Shown piece by piece: positions 1-7,772 of a DNA stretch of 32,159 nucleotides; the stretch's first letter is position 1; the number at the start of each line of letters is the position of its first letter. This DNA comes from Gammaproteobacteria bacterium. Its GTDB lineage: Bacteria; Pseudomonadota; Gammaproteobacteria; Steroidobacterales; Foliamicaceae. Location: positions 1-32,159 of the forward strand of contig JAPOTY010000028.1 in NCBI GenBank assembly GCA_026708965.1. Reading direction: 5' to 3'. The notes beneath the pieces were generated by a model. That model made no database searches, was not told the DNA's origin, and saw only the letters and a program-made list of their open reading frames with translations. A program made the translations under genes and the position numbers.

Positions 1-52
1 CCCCATGGATGGGTTCATGCGTCTCCCGCGAGGGAGGGGCAAGCAATGGGCG
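1..52. repeat. Right half of a variable-arm palindromic element, cut by the window start
   Basis: The first bases match the outer part of the conserved core seen in the elements at 7773-7882 and 12825-12925: CCATGGATGGGTTCATGCG followed by CTCCCGCGAG. An arm-like tail runs from about 23 to 52. The partner arm would lie upstream of the window, so the palindrome cannot be confirmed. It sits just downstream of the reverse-strand reductase gene, the same 3'-side position as the other copies. Confidence 0.6.
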
Positions 53-85
53 AGGAAGAAAGCCTGCGAGGGCCAAAGGCGGGCA

Positions 86-823
86 TTACCAGCCGATGCT
101 GCGGCCGCCGTCCACGGCGATGATCTGCCCGGTCACGAAGGGCGCGTCGCACACCACGAAACGCACCAGCCGGGCCACGTCCCGAGGCTCGCCGGCGCGA
201 CCCAGCGGCGTTCTGGCCAGGATCGCATTCTTGATGCTCTCCGGCGGCTCCGGTTCCGCCCACATCACCATTCCCGGCGCAATGCCGTTCACCCGCACTT
301 CCGGCGCCAGTTCGCCGGCCAAGCTAAGCGTGAGGGCCGCCAGCCCCGCCTTGGCCGCGCTGTACACCGGGTAGCCCCGAAGCGGGATGCGGGCATGGAT
401 ATCGACCATGTTCACGATGACGCCTTGCGAGGCCCTGAGCGCCGGGGCCAGCGCCTGGGAAAGGAACACCGGGGCTTTCAGGTTGCTGCCCACCAGGCTG
501 CGCCAGTCGCCCTCGGTGATCTCGCCCACCGCGGTGGGATAGAACGTCGAGGCGTTGTTCACCAAGCAATCGAGACGCCCGGCGCGCTCCAGCACATCCT
601 GCGCCAGCCGCTCGCAGGCGCCATCTTCGAGCAGGTCGCCCTGCAGCGTGAAAGCCGAATCAGGGCGGCTTTGGTTGAGCCGCTCCGCCAAGGCGTCGGC
701 ATCGGCGCGCGAGCGATTGCAATGCACCGCCAGCGTGAAACCGGCGCTGTGCAACGCCTCGGCGGTCGCCGCGCCCACGCGCCTGGCGCCGCCGGTAACC
801 AGTGCGACTTTCGCCATCCTCAT
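86..823 (-). CDS. Pteridine reductase (short-chain dehydrogenase, PTR1/FolM type)
   Basis: NAD(P)H-dependent short-chain dehydrogenase of about 245 residues. The nucleotide-binding motif is TGGARRVG, with Arg where most SDRs carry Gly; this is the signature of pteridine reductases. The active-site stretch NMVDIHARIPLRGY followed by YSAAK places Asp, Tyr and Lys as in PTR1. The expected reaction is reduction of dihydropterins (dihydrofolate, dihydromonapterin or dihydrobiopterin) to tetrahydro forms in the cytosol. Two starts are possible, ATG at 823 (MRMAKV) or 817 (MAKV). The open frame continues upstream into the neighbouring gene, but those residues do not look like SDR sequence. It is divergent from the methyltransferase at 864. 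folE (18658) in the same window gives a pterin-pathway context. Family is secure; the exact pterin substrate is inferred. Confidence 0.85.
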   Translation of the reverse strand: MRMAKVALVTGGARRVGAATAEALHSAGFTLAVHCNRSRADADALAERLNQSRPDSAFTLQGDLLEDGACERLAQDVLERAGRLDCLVNNASTFYPTAVGEITEGDWRSLVGSNLKAPVFLSQALAPALRASQGVIVNMVDIHARIPLRGYPVYSAAKAGLAALTLSLAGELAPEVRVNGIAPGMVMWAEPEPPESIKNAILARTPLGRAGEPRDVARLVRFVVCDAPFVTGQIIAVDGGRSIGW

Positions 824-847
824 GGCCCTTTGCTGCCCGGAAGCGGC

Positions 848-853
848 ATTATA
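848..853 (-). promoter_or_regulatory. Perfect -10 hexamer TATAAT in the 40-bp divergent gap
   Basis: Read on the reverse strand, 853-848 is TATAAT, ideally placed about 24 bases before the reductase start at 823. On the forward strand an overlapping TATATG (850-855) lies 8 bases before the ATG at 864. No good -35 is visible for either. The 40-bp gap must carry both promoters, so the methyltransferase transcript may be leaderless or nearly so. Confidence 0.4.
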
Positions 854-863
854 TGAAGTCGCG

Positions 864-2039
864 ATGAAAACAGCCCCGTTGCAGGCCCCGCCCGGGCATA
901 TCCAGGCCGCGATCACCAAGGCGGGCGGCTGGCTTGCGTTCGACCGCTACATGGAACTCGCGCTGCACCACCCCGAAGAGGGCTATTACGGCGCCGGACG
1001 AGCCCGGTTCGGCGAGGACGGAGACTTCGACACCGCGGCGGAAACATCCGCGCTGTTCGGACGCGCCTTGGCGGGCCAGTGCGCCGAAATCCTTGCCGCC
1101 TGCCCGGGGGGCGATATCGTGGAACTCGGACCCGGCAGCGGCAGGCTGGCCGAAGTATTGCTGGGCGAACTCAAGAACGTCGGCAAGCTGCCGCAACGCT
1201 ATCTTCTGGTGGAGCCGTCGCCCGCCCTGCGCGCCGCGCAGCAGCAGCGCCTGGCAGGCTCGCACCCGGACCTTGCCGCCCGCCTTGAATGGACGGATCG
1301 GCTCGCGCGCGAGCGCATCCGGGGCGTGATTCTCGCCAACGAAGTGCTCGACGCCCTGCCTTGCAAATGTTTCCGGCGCGCGCAGGATGGCTGGCTGGAG
1401 CGAGGCGTCCGCTTGGGCGGGGCAACCGGGCTGGAATGGGAGGATCGGCGCGCCGGCCCGGCGCTGGCGGGCGCGCTTGACGGTTTGCAGGCGGAATTGC
1501 CATGGATCCTGCCGGAGGGCTACTGTTCCGAAATCCGGCTGAATCTGGACGGGTTCATCGGCGGGCTGGCCCGGTCGCTGGAGGCCGGCTTGGCGCTGCT
1601 GGCCGACTACGGGCTGCCCCGGCATGAGCTGTACCTGGCCGAGCGCGGCCAGGGAACGCTGGGCTGCCACTCCGAACAGCGCTGGCACGACAACCCGTTC
1701 CGCCGGCCGGCCCAGGAAGATATCACCGCCTGGGTGGATTTCACGGCGGTCAGGCGCAGCGCGGAAGCGGCGGGACTCGCCGCCGTGGGCTTCTCCAGCC
1801 AGGCCCAGTTCCTGATAGCGGCCGATATTCTTGAACTGGCGGGAGCGCCGCCCGCGCCGGAGGACGCCGCGGCGCTGCGGCGGCTGATGCTGCCGGGAGG
1901 CATGGGCGAGGCGTTCAAGTTCCTGGGACTGGCCACGGCAGGGATCAAGGCCCCAAGCGGTTTCGCTGAACGCGACCTGCTGGCATCGCTCGACCTGGAG
2001 CGCGCTCCGGCGCTGGCGGCTGAGGCGGCCGGCGCATGA
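864..2039 (+). CDS. COG1565 class I SAM-dependent methyltransferase (NDUFAF7/MidA-like)
   Basis: 391 residues. Family hallmarks in order: the N-terminal FDRYMELALHHPEEGYYG; SAM-binding motif I IVELGPGSGRLAEVLL; NEVLDALP; then DYG.PR and CHSEQRWHDNPF, with DITAWVDFTAV near the C-terminus. Eukaryotic relatives methylate an arginine of a complex I subunit (NDUFAF7). The bacterial role is not well established, so I assign only protein or small-molecule methylation. The ATG at 864 was chosen because upstream residues do not fit the family and because it follows a -10-like TATATG. Its stop overlaps the uppP start by four bases (ATGA), so the two are probably translationally coupled. Confidence 0.85.
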   Translation: MKTAPLQAPPGHIQAAITKAGGWLAFDRYMELALHHPEEGYYGAGRARFGEDGDFDTAAETSALFGRALAGQCAEILAACPGGDIVELGPGSGRLAEVLLGELKNVGKLPQRYLLVEPSPALRAAQQQRLAGSHPDLAARLEWTDRLARERIRGVILANEVLDALPCKCFRRAQDGWLERGVRLGGATGLEWEDRRAGPALAGALDGLQAELPWILPEGYCSEIRLNLDGFIGGLARSLEAGLALLADYGLPRHELYLAERGQGTLGCHSEQRWHDNPFRRPAQEDITAWVDFTAVRRSAEAAGLAAVGFSSQAQFLIAADILELAGAPPAPEDAAALRRLMLPGGMGEAFKFLGLATAGIKAPSGFAERDLLASLDLERAPALAAEAAGA

Positions 2040-2827
2040 GCATCTGGCAGATCATCCTGCTCGCGCTGCTGCAAGGCATCACCGAGTTCCTGCCGATTTC
2101 CAGCTCGGCGCACCTGATCCTAGTGCCCGCCTGGCTGGGCTGGCAAGACCAGGGCATCGCTTTCGACGTGGCGGTGCATTTCGGCAGCCTGATCGCCGTG
2201 ATCGCATTCTCGCGCCGCGAAATCGCCGCAATCCTGCGCGAATGGCGGGCCTGGGCAGCGCGGGGCGCGCCGGCCGGCCCTTCGGCGCGGCTGGGGTTGA
2301 TGATCGCCGTGGCTTCGCTGCCGGTGGCCGCGCTGGGTTTGCTGCTGCACGACACGGTGTCGTCGTCGTTCCGCGAGCCACAATTGATCGCCGTGGCCGG
2401 GGCGCTGTTCGCTATCCTCATGCTGTGGTCGGACCGCCGTCCGCAATCCATCACGCGGATCCGCGAAATCGGCTTCAGGCAGGCGCTGTGGATCGGCTGC
2501 GGCCAAGCACTGGCGTTGATTCCCGGCGCGTCGCGCTCCGGCGTCACCATGACCGCCGCCCGGATTCTGGGCATGGCGCGTCCGGCCGCGGCCCGCTTGT
2601 CCTTTCTGCTGGCGATACCGGTCATCACGGCCGCCGGCGCCTTGGAGGCGCTGAGCCTTGCCGCCGCGCCCGCCGTCGCCCACTGGGGCGCGCTGGCGCT
2701 GGGCATGGCGGTGGCAGGGCTGGCCGCTTTCGGCTGCATGGGCTTGTTGCTGCGCCTGGTTGCGCGCTGGGGCCTGTGGCCATTCGCCGCCTACCGCCTG
2801 GCGCTCTCCGCCGTTATTCTGCTGTAA
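2036..2827 (+). CDS. uppP: Undecaprenyl-diphosphatase (UppP/BacA)
   Basis: Integral membrane enzyme of 263 residues that dephosphorylates undecaprenyl diphosphate to recycle the lipid carrier for peptidoglycan and other envelope polymers. Both catalytic signatures are intact: the N-terminal GITEFLPISSSAHL (Glu17, Ser-rich loop, His26) and GASRSGVTMTAARILGM with Arg167. Several hydrophobic segments follow, as expected for a polytopic protein, and length is normal for the family. The start ATG overlaps the stop of the COG1565 gene by four bases. Loss or overexpression of this family affects bacitracin sensitivity. Confidence 0.95.
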   Translation: MSIWQIILLALLQGITEFLPISSSAHLILVPAWLGWQDQGIAFDVAVHFGSLIAVIAFSRREIAAILREWRAWAARGAPAGPSARLGLMIAVASLPVAALGLLLHDTVSSSFREPQLIAVAGALFAILMLWSDRRPQSITRIREIGFRQALWIGCGQALALIPGASRSGVTMTAARILGMARPAAARLSFLLAIPVITAAGALEALSLAAAPAVAHWGALALGMAVAGLAAFGCMGLLLRLVARWGLWPFAAYRLALSAVILL

Positions 2828-2847
2828 CTTGAACGAACCGGCGCGCT

Positions 2848-2853
2848 TATACT
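2848..2853 (+). promoter_or_regulatory. Possible -10 element TATACT before the lactonase-like gene
   Basis: TATACT lies in the 84-bp gap after uppP, about 58 bases before the next ATG. A TTGAAC at 2829-2834 resembles a -35, but spacing is only 13 bases, so it is not a convincing pair. A clear Shine-Dalgarno (AGGAG) precedes the ATG at 2912. Confidence 0.25.
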
Positions 2854-2911
2854 CGCCATTGAGCGTCGGCGGTCGTGCAGACGGTCGGCAACCGGGTGAA
2901 GGAGCCAGGCA

Positions 2912-3976
2912 ATGAAGAAGCTTCTCGTGGCGATCGCGGCGGTTCTCGGCGTGCTGATACTGGCCGGCGGGGCGGCGATGGACCGCATGAACGCCTTTAC
3001 CCGCGTGGACGGCGAGCTGCCCTGGGCCTGCGAGGCCATCAGCCTGCCCGGAAGCGCCGAGGATATCGTGATCGACCGCCTGCGCGGCGTGGCCTATCTC
3101 TCGGTCCTCGACCGCCGCTCGCTGGGCGGCAACCGCAGCGTGCGGGGCGTTATTTTCGCTCTTGATCTCAATACCGATCCCATTGGCCTGTCGCTGCCGC
3201 TGGCGGAAGTGCCCGCGCACCTGCATCCGCACGGCATGAGCCTGCACCAGGACGAAGCCGGGAATACCCGCCTGTTCGTGATCAACCACCCCCGGGACCG
3301 CGACGGCGGCGCGCCGGAGGCGGTCGAGATCTATGAACGGCGGGACGACGGCCTGCTCCACCACCTGCGCTCGGTGAGCAGCGGCCTGCTGAACAGCCCC
3401 AACGACCTGCAAGCCATCGGGCCGGAGCAGTTCGTGGCGGTTAATGACACCGGCGCGGCCAACGGCTTTGAGCGGGCGCTGGAATTTCTCTTCGGAGCGG
3501 GCTGGGCGACAGCGGTGCATTACGACGGCCGCAGCGTTGAAGTGGCGGCCGAAGGGCTGGCCGGCGGCGCCGGGATCGCGTACGCCGATGGCCGGTTCGT
3601 GATCGCGGAAACCCAGGGCAAGCGCCTGCGGTTCATGACCATGGAGCCCGGCGGCCGGCTCAGCGAGTCTGCCCGGGTGGCGATGCCGGGGTTTCCGGAC
3701 AATATCGATGCGGATGCCAGCGGCATGCTGTGGGTGGCCGAGCATCCCAACGGCATCGCTTTAGGACGCCATTTTGGCGATGCGGACTATCCGGCCCCCA
3801 GCCGCTTTTATCGCATCGCGCCGGACGGAACGGATCTGGAGCTCATAGCGGCCGATTCCGGCCGCCGCCACTCCGCCGGCAGCGTGGCGGCCCGCCATCA
3901 GGACAAGCTGCTGCTGGGCTCGATCACCGAGCCGCGGGTGCTGGTATGCCAACTGCCGAAAGGAGAAAGCCCTTGA
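2912..3976 (+). CDS. Paraoxonase/SMP-30-like beta-propeller hydrolase (arylesterase or lactonase)
   Basis: 354 residues with an N-terminal hydrophobic segment (about residues 3-23) that is probably a signal anchor, so the propeller is likely periplasmic. Calcium-site motifs of the serum paraoxonase family are present in order: AEDIVID, HPHGMSL, NSPNDL, VNDTGA, PDNID and EHPNG. These supply the Glu, Asn and Asp ligands and the His that in PON1 hydrolyse lactones and aryl esters. SMP-30/gluconolactonase is a structural relative, but these motifs favour the paraoxonase branch. The natural substrate cannot be read from sequence; a lactone is most likely. The downstream gene overlaps its stop by four bases. 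Confidence 0.75.
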   Translation: MKKLLVAIAAVLGVLILAGGAAMDRMNAFTRVDGELPWACEAISLPGSAEDIVIDRLRGVAYLSVLDRRSLGGNRSVRGVIFALDLNTDPIGLSLPLAEVPAHLHPHGMSLHQDEAGNTRLFVINHPRDRDGGAPEAVEIYERRDDGLLHHLRSVSSGLLNSPNDLQAIGPEQFVAVNDTGAANGFERALEFLFGAGWATAVHYDGRSVEVAAEGLAGGAGIAYADGRFVIAETQGKRLRFMTMEPGGRLSESARVAMPGFPDNIDADASGMLWVAEHPNGIALGRHFGDADYPAPSRFYRIAPDGTDLELIAADSGRRHSAGSVAARHQDKLLLGSITEPRVLVCQLPKGESP

Positions 3977-4548
3977 TTGCCGATTCCCAGCAGCGCGTGC
4001 GCGAGGAGCGCATGCGCATGTCGAAGGTCCGCCGGGTGCTGGGCGCGGCGCTCGACGGCGAAGCCGCGCTGGGAGATCCCATCCCGGCGTATCTGGCTTG
4101 CGCGGACTACCTGAAGCATTCGCTGGATCGCCTGCACGCTCAGGACCACCGCCTCTGGCAGCGGCTGGACCCGCATGCGGGTCCGGACGACGTTGCGTTG
4201 CGGCAAAAGCTCGACCACCTCAAGGAGCGGCTGGCGGCCAGCGAACAGGCGCTGGTCGGCCTGGTGGCGGCCCGCGATGCGCTGCGCGGCCAAGGCGCGT
4301 GCCGGCGCGCCGCTTTCGAGAAGGAGGCGCGCGCCTTCCTGCATGTCTTCCTCAATATTCTGGCGGCCAGCCGCCACTCCACGCTCGCCGAGGAAGAGGA
4401 AAAGTTCGCCGGCGCCGATTGGGACTACGTGGCGGACCACACCGCCGAGGCCGCGGCGCGCGAACTGCGGCTCTTCGGGCAGGTGGAAAACGCGGCGCCC
4501 GGCGTGATCGGCGCCCTGCCCCCCATCGCGCCTCCCCCCGGCCACTAG
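3973..4548 (+). CDS. Small helical, His-rich protein of unknown function
   Basis: 191 residues if translation begins at TTG 3973. That start sits 7 bases after AGGAG and overlaps the lactonase stop (TTGA), which is why I prefer it to the in-frame ATGs at 4012 and 4018. The sequence is rich in Leu, Ala and charged residues and is predicted helical. His residues fall in YLKHSLDRLHAQDHRLW, FLHVFLNILAASRHSTLAEEEEKF and DYVADHTAE. That spacing loosely recalls a hemerythrin-like four-helix metal site, but I cannot align it confidently. There is no signal peptide or membrane segment. Probable cotranscription with the lactonase-like gene suggests a linked role. Confidence 0.65.
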   Translation: MIADSQQRVREERMRMSKVRRVLGAALDGEAALGDPIPAYLACADYLKHSLDRLHAQDHRLWQRLDPHAGPDDVALRQKLDHLKERLAASEQALVGLVAARDALRGQGACRRAAFEKEARAFLHVFLNILAASRHSTLAEEEEKFAGADWDYVADHTAEAAARELRLFGQVENAAPGVIGALPPIAPPPGH

Positions 4549-4570
4549 CCGCCCAGCGCGCCGGCCCTCT

Positions 4571-4600
4571 CGGTGCGGCTGCGCTCGGGAGCGGGCACCG
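4571..4600. other. Weak stem-loop after the helical protein gene
   Basis: CGGTGC (4571-4576) pairs with GCACCG (4595-4600), and a smaller inner pairing is possible in the loop. It lies 22 bases past the stop at 4548 and could aid termination, but there is no following T-run. Confidence 0.25.
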
Positions 4601-4605
4601 CTAAA

Positions 4606-4799
4606 GCCCTGCTTTCCTCCACCCCTGTTGGAGGAGCGTTGAAGCAGGGATAGCGAAACCGAGCTAGGATGGCGGCTCCGCAAACACGCGCCGCTGAAGC
4701 TCTGCTTTCCTCCGCCCCTGTTGGAGGAGCGTTGAAGCAGGGATAGCGAAACCGAGCCAGGATGGCGACTCCGCAAACAGGGGCGGAGGAAAGCAGAGC
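4606..4799. repeat. Tandem variable-arm palindromic elements: one intact (4699-4799), one lacking its right arm (4606-4686)
   Basis: The intact copy has perfect 24-nt inverted arms at 4699-4722 and 4776-4799. They flank a 53-nt core with GGAGCGTTGAAGCAGGGAT and AACCGAGCCAGGATGGCG, ending in CTCC. A second copy of left arm plus core lies 93 bases upstream (4606-4686) with only a few substitutions. Its right flank (about 4687-4698) does not pair with its left arm. The cores match those at 12855-12895 and 20057-20117, but the arms are unrelated. The elements fill most of the gap between the helical-protein gene and ald. The rest of the gap (4800-4862) holds a TAAAAT at 4830-4835 that may be the ald -10. 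Confidence 0.9.
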
Positions 4800-4862
4800 G
4801 AGGGTACACGACCAAGCGCCGCGGAGCGGTAAAATCGCAGGCCTGTTCATAGGAATTCCAAT

Positions 4863-5984
4863 ATGCTGATCGGCGTGCCCAAAGAGATAAAGCCTGACGA
4901 GCACCGGGTAGGATTAAGTTTAAGCAGCGCCCGCGAACTGATCGAACACGGCCACCAACTCATGGTGGAAACCGGCGCCGGCGAGGGCCTGCGCCGCAGC
5001 GACGGCGACTACCGGGCCCTCGGCGCCCGCATCGCGGACAGCGCCGAGGACGTGTTCGCCAAGGCGGACCTGATCGTGAAAGTTAAGGAGCCGCAGGCCA
5101 GCGAATGCCGGATGCTGCGCGAGGGGCAGGTGCTGTTCACCTATCTGCACCTGGCGCCGGATCCGGGCCAGGCGCGCAGGCTCATGGAATCAGGCGTAAC
5201 CGCGATCGCCTACGAAACCGTCACCGACCGCCTCGGACAGCTGCCGCTGCTCGCGCCGATGAGCGAGGTGGCGGGCCGAATGGCGGTGCAGGCGGGCGCC
5301 CGCTGCCTGGAAACGGAAATGGGCGGCTGCGGCAAGCTGCTCGGCGGCGTTCCGGGCGTGCTGGCGGCCAACGTGGTGGTGCTGGGCGGCGGCGTGGTGG
5401 GCACCAACGCGCTGCGCATCGCGGTGGGCATGGAGGCGCGGGTGGTGGTGCTGGATAAATCGCTGGCGCGGCTGCGCGAGCTGGACCTGCAGTTCGGGGC
5501 GCGCCTCAACACGGTGTATTCCACGCGCTCGGCCATCGAGGAATACGTGGAGCAGGCCGACTTGGTGATCGGCGCGGTGCTGGTTCCGGGCGCCTCCACG
5601 CCCCGGCTCGTCTCCCGCGGCATGGTGGATGCGATGGCGGCCGGATCGGTGGCGGTGGATGTGGCCATCGACCAGGGCGGCACCTTCGAGACCAGCCGCC
5701 CCACCACGCACTCCGATCCCACCTTCATCCATCAAAACGTGGTGCATTACTGCGTGGCGAACATGCCGGGCGCGGTGCCCCGCACTTCCACGCAGGCGCT
5801 TAACAACGCCACGCTGCCGTTCGCGCTGGCTTTGGCCGACAAGGGCTGGCGCCAGGCCATGCGGGACGACCCGGGGCTGATGGCGGGGCTGAATGTCCAC
5901 GCTGGCCGGGTCACCAACGCCGCGGTGGCCGAGGCGCTTGACCACGCCTACACGCCGCCGGAGAATGCGCTCGATATCCATTAA
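4863..5984 (+). CDS. ald: Alanine dehydrogenase
   Basis: 373 residues, a typical length. It catalyses reversible NAD-dependent oxidative deamination of L-alanine to pyruvate and ammonia in the cytosol. The N-terminus MLIGVPKEIKPDEHRVGL carries the conserved substrate-binding Arg, with KVKEPQ and YLHLA following. The Rossmann segment is NVVVLGGGVVGTNALRIAVGM, and VAIDQGGTFETSRPTTHSDP holds the catalytic Asp region. AGGA (4851-4854) precedes the ATG. It stands after the palindromic repeats and seems to have its own promoter (TAAAAT at 4830-4835, weak -35). Pyruvate produced here could feed the E1/E2 dehydrogenase encoded 10 kb away. Confidence 0.95.
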   Translation: MLIGVPKEIKPDEHRVGLSLSSARELIEHGHQLMVETGAGEGLRRSDGDYRALGARIADSAEDVFAKADLIVKVKEPQASECRMLREGQVLFTYLHLAPDPGQARRLMESGVTAIAYETVTDRLGQLPLLAPMSEVAGRMAVQAGARCLETEMGGCGKLLGGVPGVLAANVVVLGGGVVGTNALRIAVGMEARVVVLDKSLARLRELDLQFGARLNTVYSTRSAIEEYVEQADLVIGAVLVPGASTPRLVSRGMVDAMAAGSVAVDVAIDQGGTFETSRPTTHSDPTFIHQNVVHYCVANMPGAVPRTSTQALNNATLPFALALADKGWRQAMRDDPGLMAGLNVHAGRVTNAAVAEALDHAYTPPENALDIH

Positions 5985-6008
5985 ACTCCGTTTCCCGATC
6001 CAAACCTC

Positions 6009-6368
6009 ATGCCTTCCAATACCCAACCTCATAAACGCCCCCGCCGCGCGCTGGGCAAGCGGCCCGCGTTTTACGGCGACGAGCGGCTGGATATGCTGTT
6101 CGCGATGCTGACCGCCCTGCTGGGCGAGGTGAGCGTGATCCGCGAGCGGCTGGACACGCACGAGCGCCTGCTGGAAAAGGCCGGGCTGTTCGGCAAGGAT
6201 GCCGTGGACGCCTGGCTGCCTGACGCGGAGGCCGAAGCGGAGCGCGGGCCGATCCGCGAGCGGATGATGAAGCGGGTGCTCCGCTACCTTGAGGAAGACA
6301 TGGAGCCCGCCGCGGCCGGCGGCGAACTCGACCGCATTTCAAAGGAGGTTCAACATGGTGATGTTTGA
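6009..6368 (+). CDS. Small charged protein of unknown function
   Basis: 119 residues with no recognised domain. The basic N-terminus (HKRPRRALGKRP) is followed by an amphipathic stretch with heptad-like spacing (LDMLFAMLTALLGEVSVIRERLDTHERLLEKAG), probably a short coiled coil, and then an acidic C-terminal half. Its last 14 bases overlap the following methyltransferase, whose strong Shine-Dalgarno lies inside this gene. This tight arrangement points to coupled expression and perhaps a partner role for the methyltransferase. No membrane segment or signal peptide was seen. Confidence 0.6.
   Translation: MPSNTQPHKRPRRALGKRPAFYGDERLDMLFAMLTALLGEVSVIRERLDTHERLLEKAGLFGKDAVDAWLPDAEAEAERGPIRERMMKRVLRYLEEDMEPAAAGGELDRISKEVQHGDV
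6341..6350 (+). promoter_or_regulatory. Near-perfect Shine-Dalgarno fixing the methyltransferase start
   Basis: AAAGGAGGTT ends four bases before ATG 6355 and is one of the strongest ribosome-binding sites in the window. It decides the start at 6355 over the longer open frame beginning at 6289. Confidence 0.75.
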
Positions 6369-7557
6369 AGCCCAGGGCGTGCGCCAGGAAACCATGCGCC
6401 GCGACGTATATCCGCGCCACGGCATGATGGCCGCCGCCAACCACGACGAACTGGCGGCGCAGAAGTACTTTCTCGGCTTGCGCGCCTACGCCAACGGGCG
6501 GCTGATGGCGCAAGCCGTCGAAGCATGCAATGACCAGATCGTTCCGCAAATGGGCGAGCGCGACCCGGAAAACGGGAAGGACCGCGCCGAGGTGCTGCGC
6601 AAGGCCGAACAGCTGCCCATCTTCCAGAACTGGGGAGCGCTGCTGCGCGCCTCCCAGGAGCTGATGTGGGACTACGTGGCCGACACCGTCGACCGGCAGC
6701 TCGACGAGCTGGAGGATAAATTCCGTTCCATCGAAAACCCGGCAGGCAGCCTCACGCTCCATCCGCAACTTCCCAACCCCGAGTATCTCGCCCTGGTTGA
6801 CCAGCATATTCAGCCGGGCGGCTATCTGCATGATGCCGGTGGCGAGGATGTGCGCGCCGGAGCGATTTACGACCGCGGCGCGGTGCTCTATGGCCTAGGC
6901 CGCGCCGGCGGACTCAACGACATGCGCGGCCACACGCTGTGCGCCTTCATACAAGACGCCTTCGGGGAAATGAAGCCGAAGCGGATTCTGGATCTGGGCT
7001 GCGGCGTGGGCCATGGCACGCTCGCGCTCACCGATCTGTTCCCGGAGGCCGAGGTGCATGCCATCGATATTGGCGGCGCCATGCTGCGCTACGCCCACGC
7101 CCGCGCGGAATCGCTGGGCAAGCCGGTGCATTTCCACCAGCAGGATGCCCGCCGCACGCTGTTCGACAACGAAAGCTTCGATATGGTCACGTCGGAAATC
7201 CTGTTCCATGAGAGCTCGCGCACGGCCATGCCGGCGATCCTGAAAGAGGCCCGCCGGGTGCTCAAGCCGGGCGGCGCGATGTGCAATCTGGAGGTGCCGT
7301 TGCGCTACAAGGGCATGGACATGGGTTCGGTCGTGGTTCGCGATTGGCAGAACTACTACAACGCGGAGCCTTTCTGGGGCTCGCTAGGCACGGTGGATCT
7401 GGAGAAGGCGATGGCGGACGCGGGATTCAAGCGTATCGTGAAAGGCTTCCAGCCGCGCACCAACAACTTCGCGGGCGAGCGGGGCCGCCTCACCCGCCAA
7501 GACCCCAGCGGCGGCATGCTCTCGCACTGGCTCGTCTTCGGCGGCCACAAGGAATAA
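6355..7557 (+). CDS. Class I SAM-dependent methyltransferase with an N-terminal helical domain
   Basis: 400 residues. The N-terminal ~190 residues (MVMFEAQGVRQETMRRDVYP..) form a helical region I do not recognise. The C-terminal half is a Methyltransf_11/25-type fold: motif I ILDLGCGVGHGTLALTDLFP (Asp213), acidic motif II VHAIDIG, FHQQDARRTLFDNESFDMV and LKEARRVLKPGGAMCNLEV. The substrate is unknown; small-molecule methylation, for example of a lipid, quinone or polyketide, is plausible. It overlaps the small upstream protein by 14 bases. It ends at a convergent junction with the TonB-dependent receptor, where two palindromic elements sit. Confidence 0.8.
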   Translation: MVMFEAQGVRQETMRRDVYPRHGMMAAANHDELAAQKYFLGLRAYANGRLMAQAVEACNDQIVPQMGERDPENGKDRAEVLRKAEQLPIFQNWGALLRASQELMWDYVADTVDRQLDELEDKFRSIENPAGSLTLHPQLPNPEYLALVDQHIQPGGYLHDAGGEDVRAGAIYDRGAVLYGLGRAGGLNDMRGHTLCAFIQDAFGEMKPKRILDLGCGVGHGTLALTDLFPEAEVHAIDIGGAMLRYAHARAESLGKPVHFHQQDARRTLFDNESFDMVTSEILFHESSRTAMPAILKEARRVLKPGGAMCNLEVPLRYKGMDMGSVVVRDWQNYYNAEPFWGSLGTVDLEKAMADAGFKRIVKGFQPRTNNFAGERGRLTRQDPSGGMLSHWLVFGGHKE

Positions 7558-7561
7558 CCCG

Positions 7562-7606
7562 CCAGCCGAAGCTTCTTTGCGCGTTCCCCTCCCGCAGGAG
7601 ACGCAA
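7562..7606. repeat. Orphan half of a palindromic element
   Basis: The stretch CCAGCCGAAGCTTCTTTGCG and the following arm-like sequence through GGAGACGCA resemble the left side of the element at 7773-7882, displaced by 202 bases (CCAGCCG at 7562 and 7764). No matching right arm or core follows. Directly after it comes GGCGCTTCGATTCGCCC (7614-7630), a short motif also found in reverse orientation near other elements. Confidence 0.6.
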
Positions 7607-7626
7607 GGCGTTTGGCGCTTCGATTC

Positions 7627-7733
7627 GCCCACTGCTTGCTTCCTTCTTCCGGGAGACGCATGGACCATCCATGGGCTTGGTTCCGCCATCCCTGGCTCCA
7701 CATACTCCCGGAAGAAGGAAGCAAGCAGTGGGC
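7627..7733. repeat. Variable-arm palindromic element A1
   Basis: Perfect 29-nt inverted arms at 7627-7655 and 7705-7733 enclose a 49-nt core (7656-7704) with GGTTCCGCCATCCCTGGCTC. This is the core in the orientation opposite to 12855-12895. Arms end inward in CGGGAG/CTCCCG. The whole element recurs almost unchanged at 12679-12785. It lies between the convergent methyltransferase and TonB-receptor genes and could act as a bidirectional transcript end. Confidence 0.95.
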
Positions 7734-7772
7734 TTGCGGGGTGCCGATCCTTGGGGGTCTGCGCCAGCCGGA

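Noticed and set aside
5-856. Long forward open frame opposite the pteridine reductase
   Set aside because: Arg/His-rich translation without family features; it is a high-GC antisense shadow of the reductase gene.
2120-3745. 541-codon reverse open frame across uppP and the lactonase-like gene
   Set aside because: Both forward genes show clear family motifs; the reverse frame has none and spans two unrelated genes.
2912-3976. Plain gluconolactonase annotation
   Set aside because: Motifs SPNDL, PDNID and HPHGMS fit the paraoxonase/arylesterase branch better.
3898-4815. Reverse open frame with a repeated peptide (SVSLSLLQRSSNRGGGKQ)
   Set aside because: The peptide repeat only reflects the tandem palindromic elements and the antisense of the helical-protein gene.
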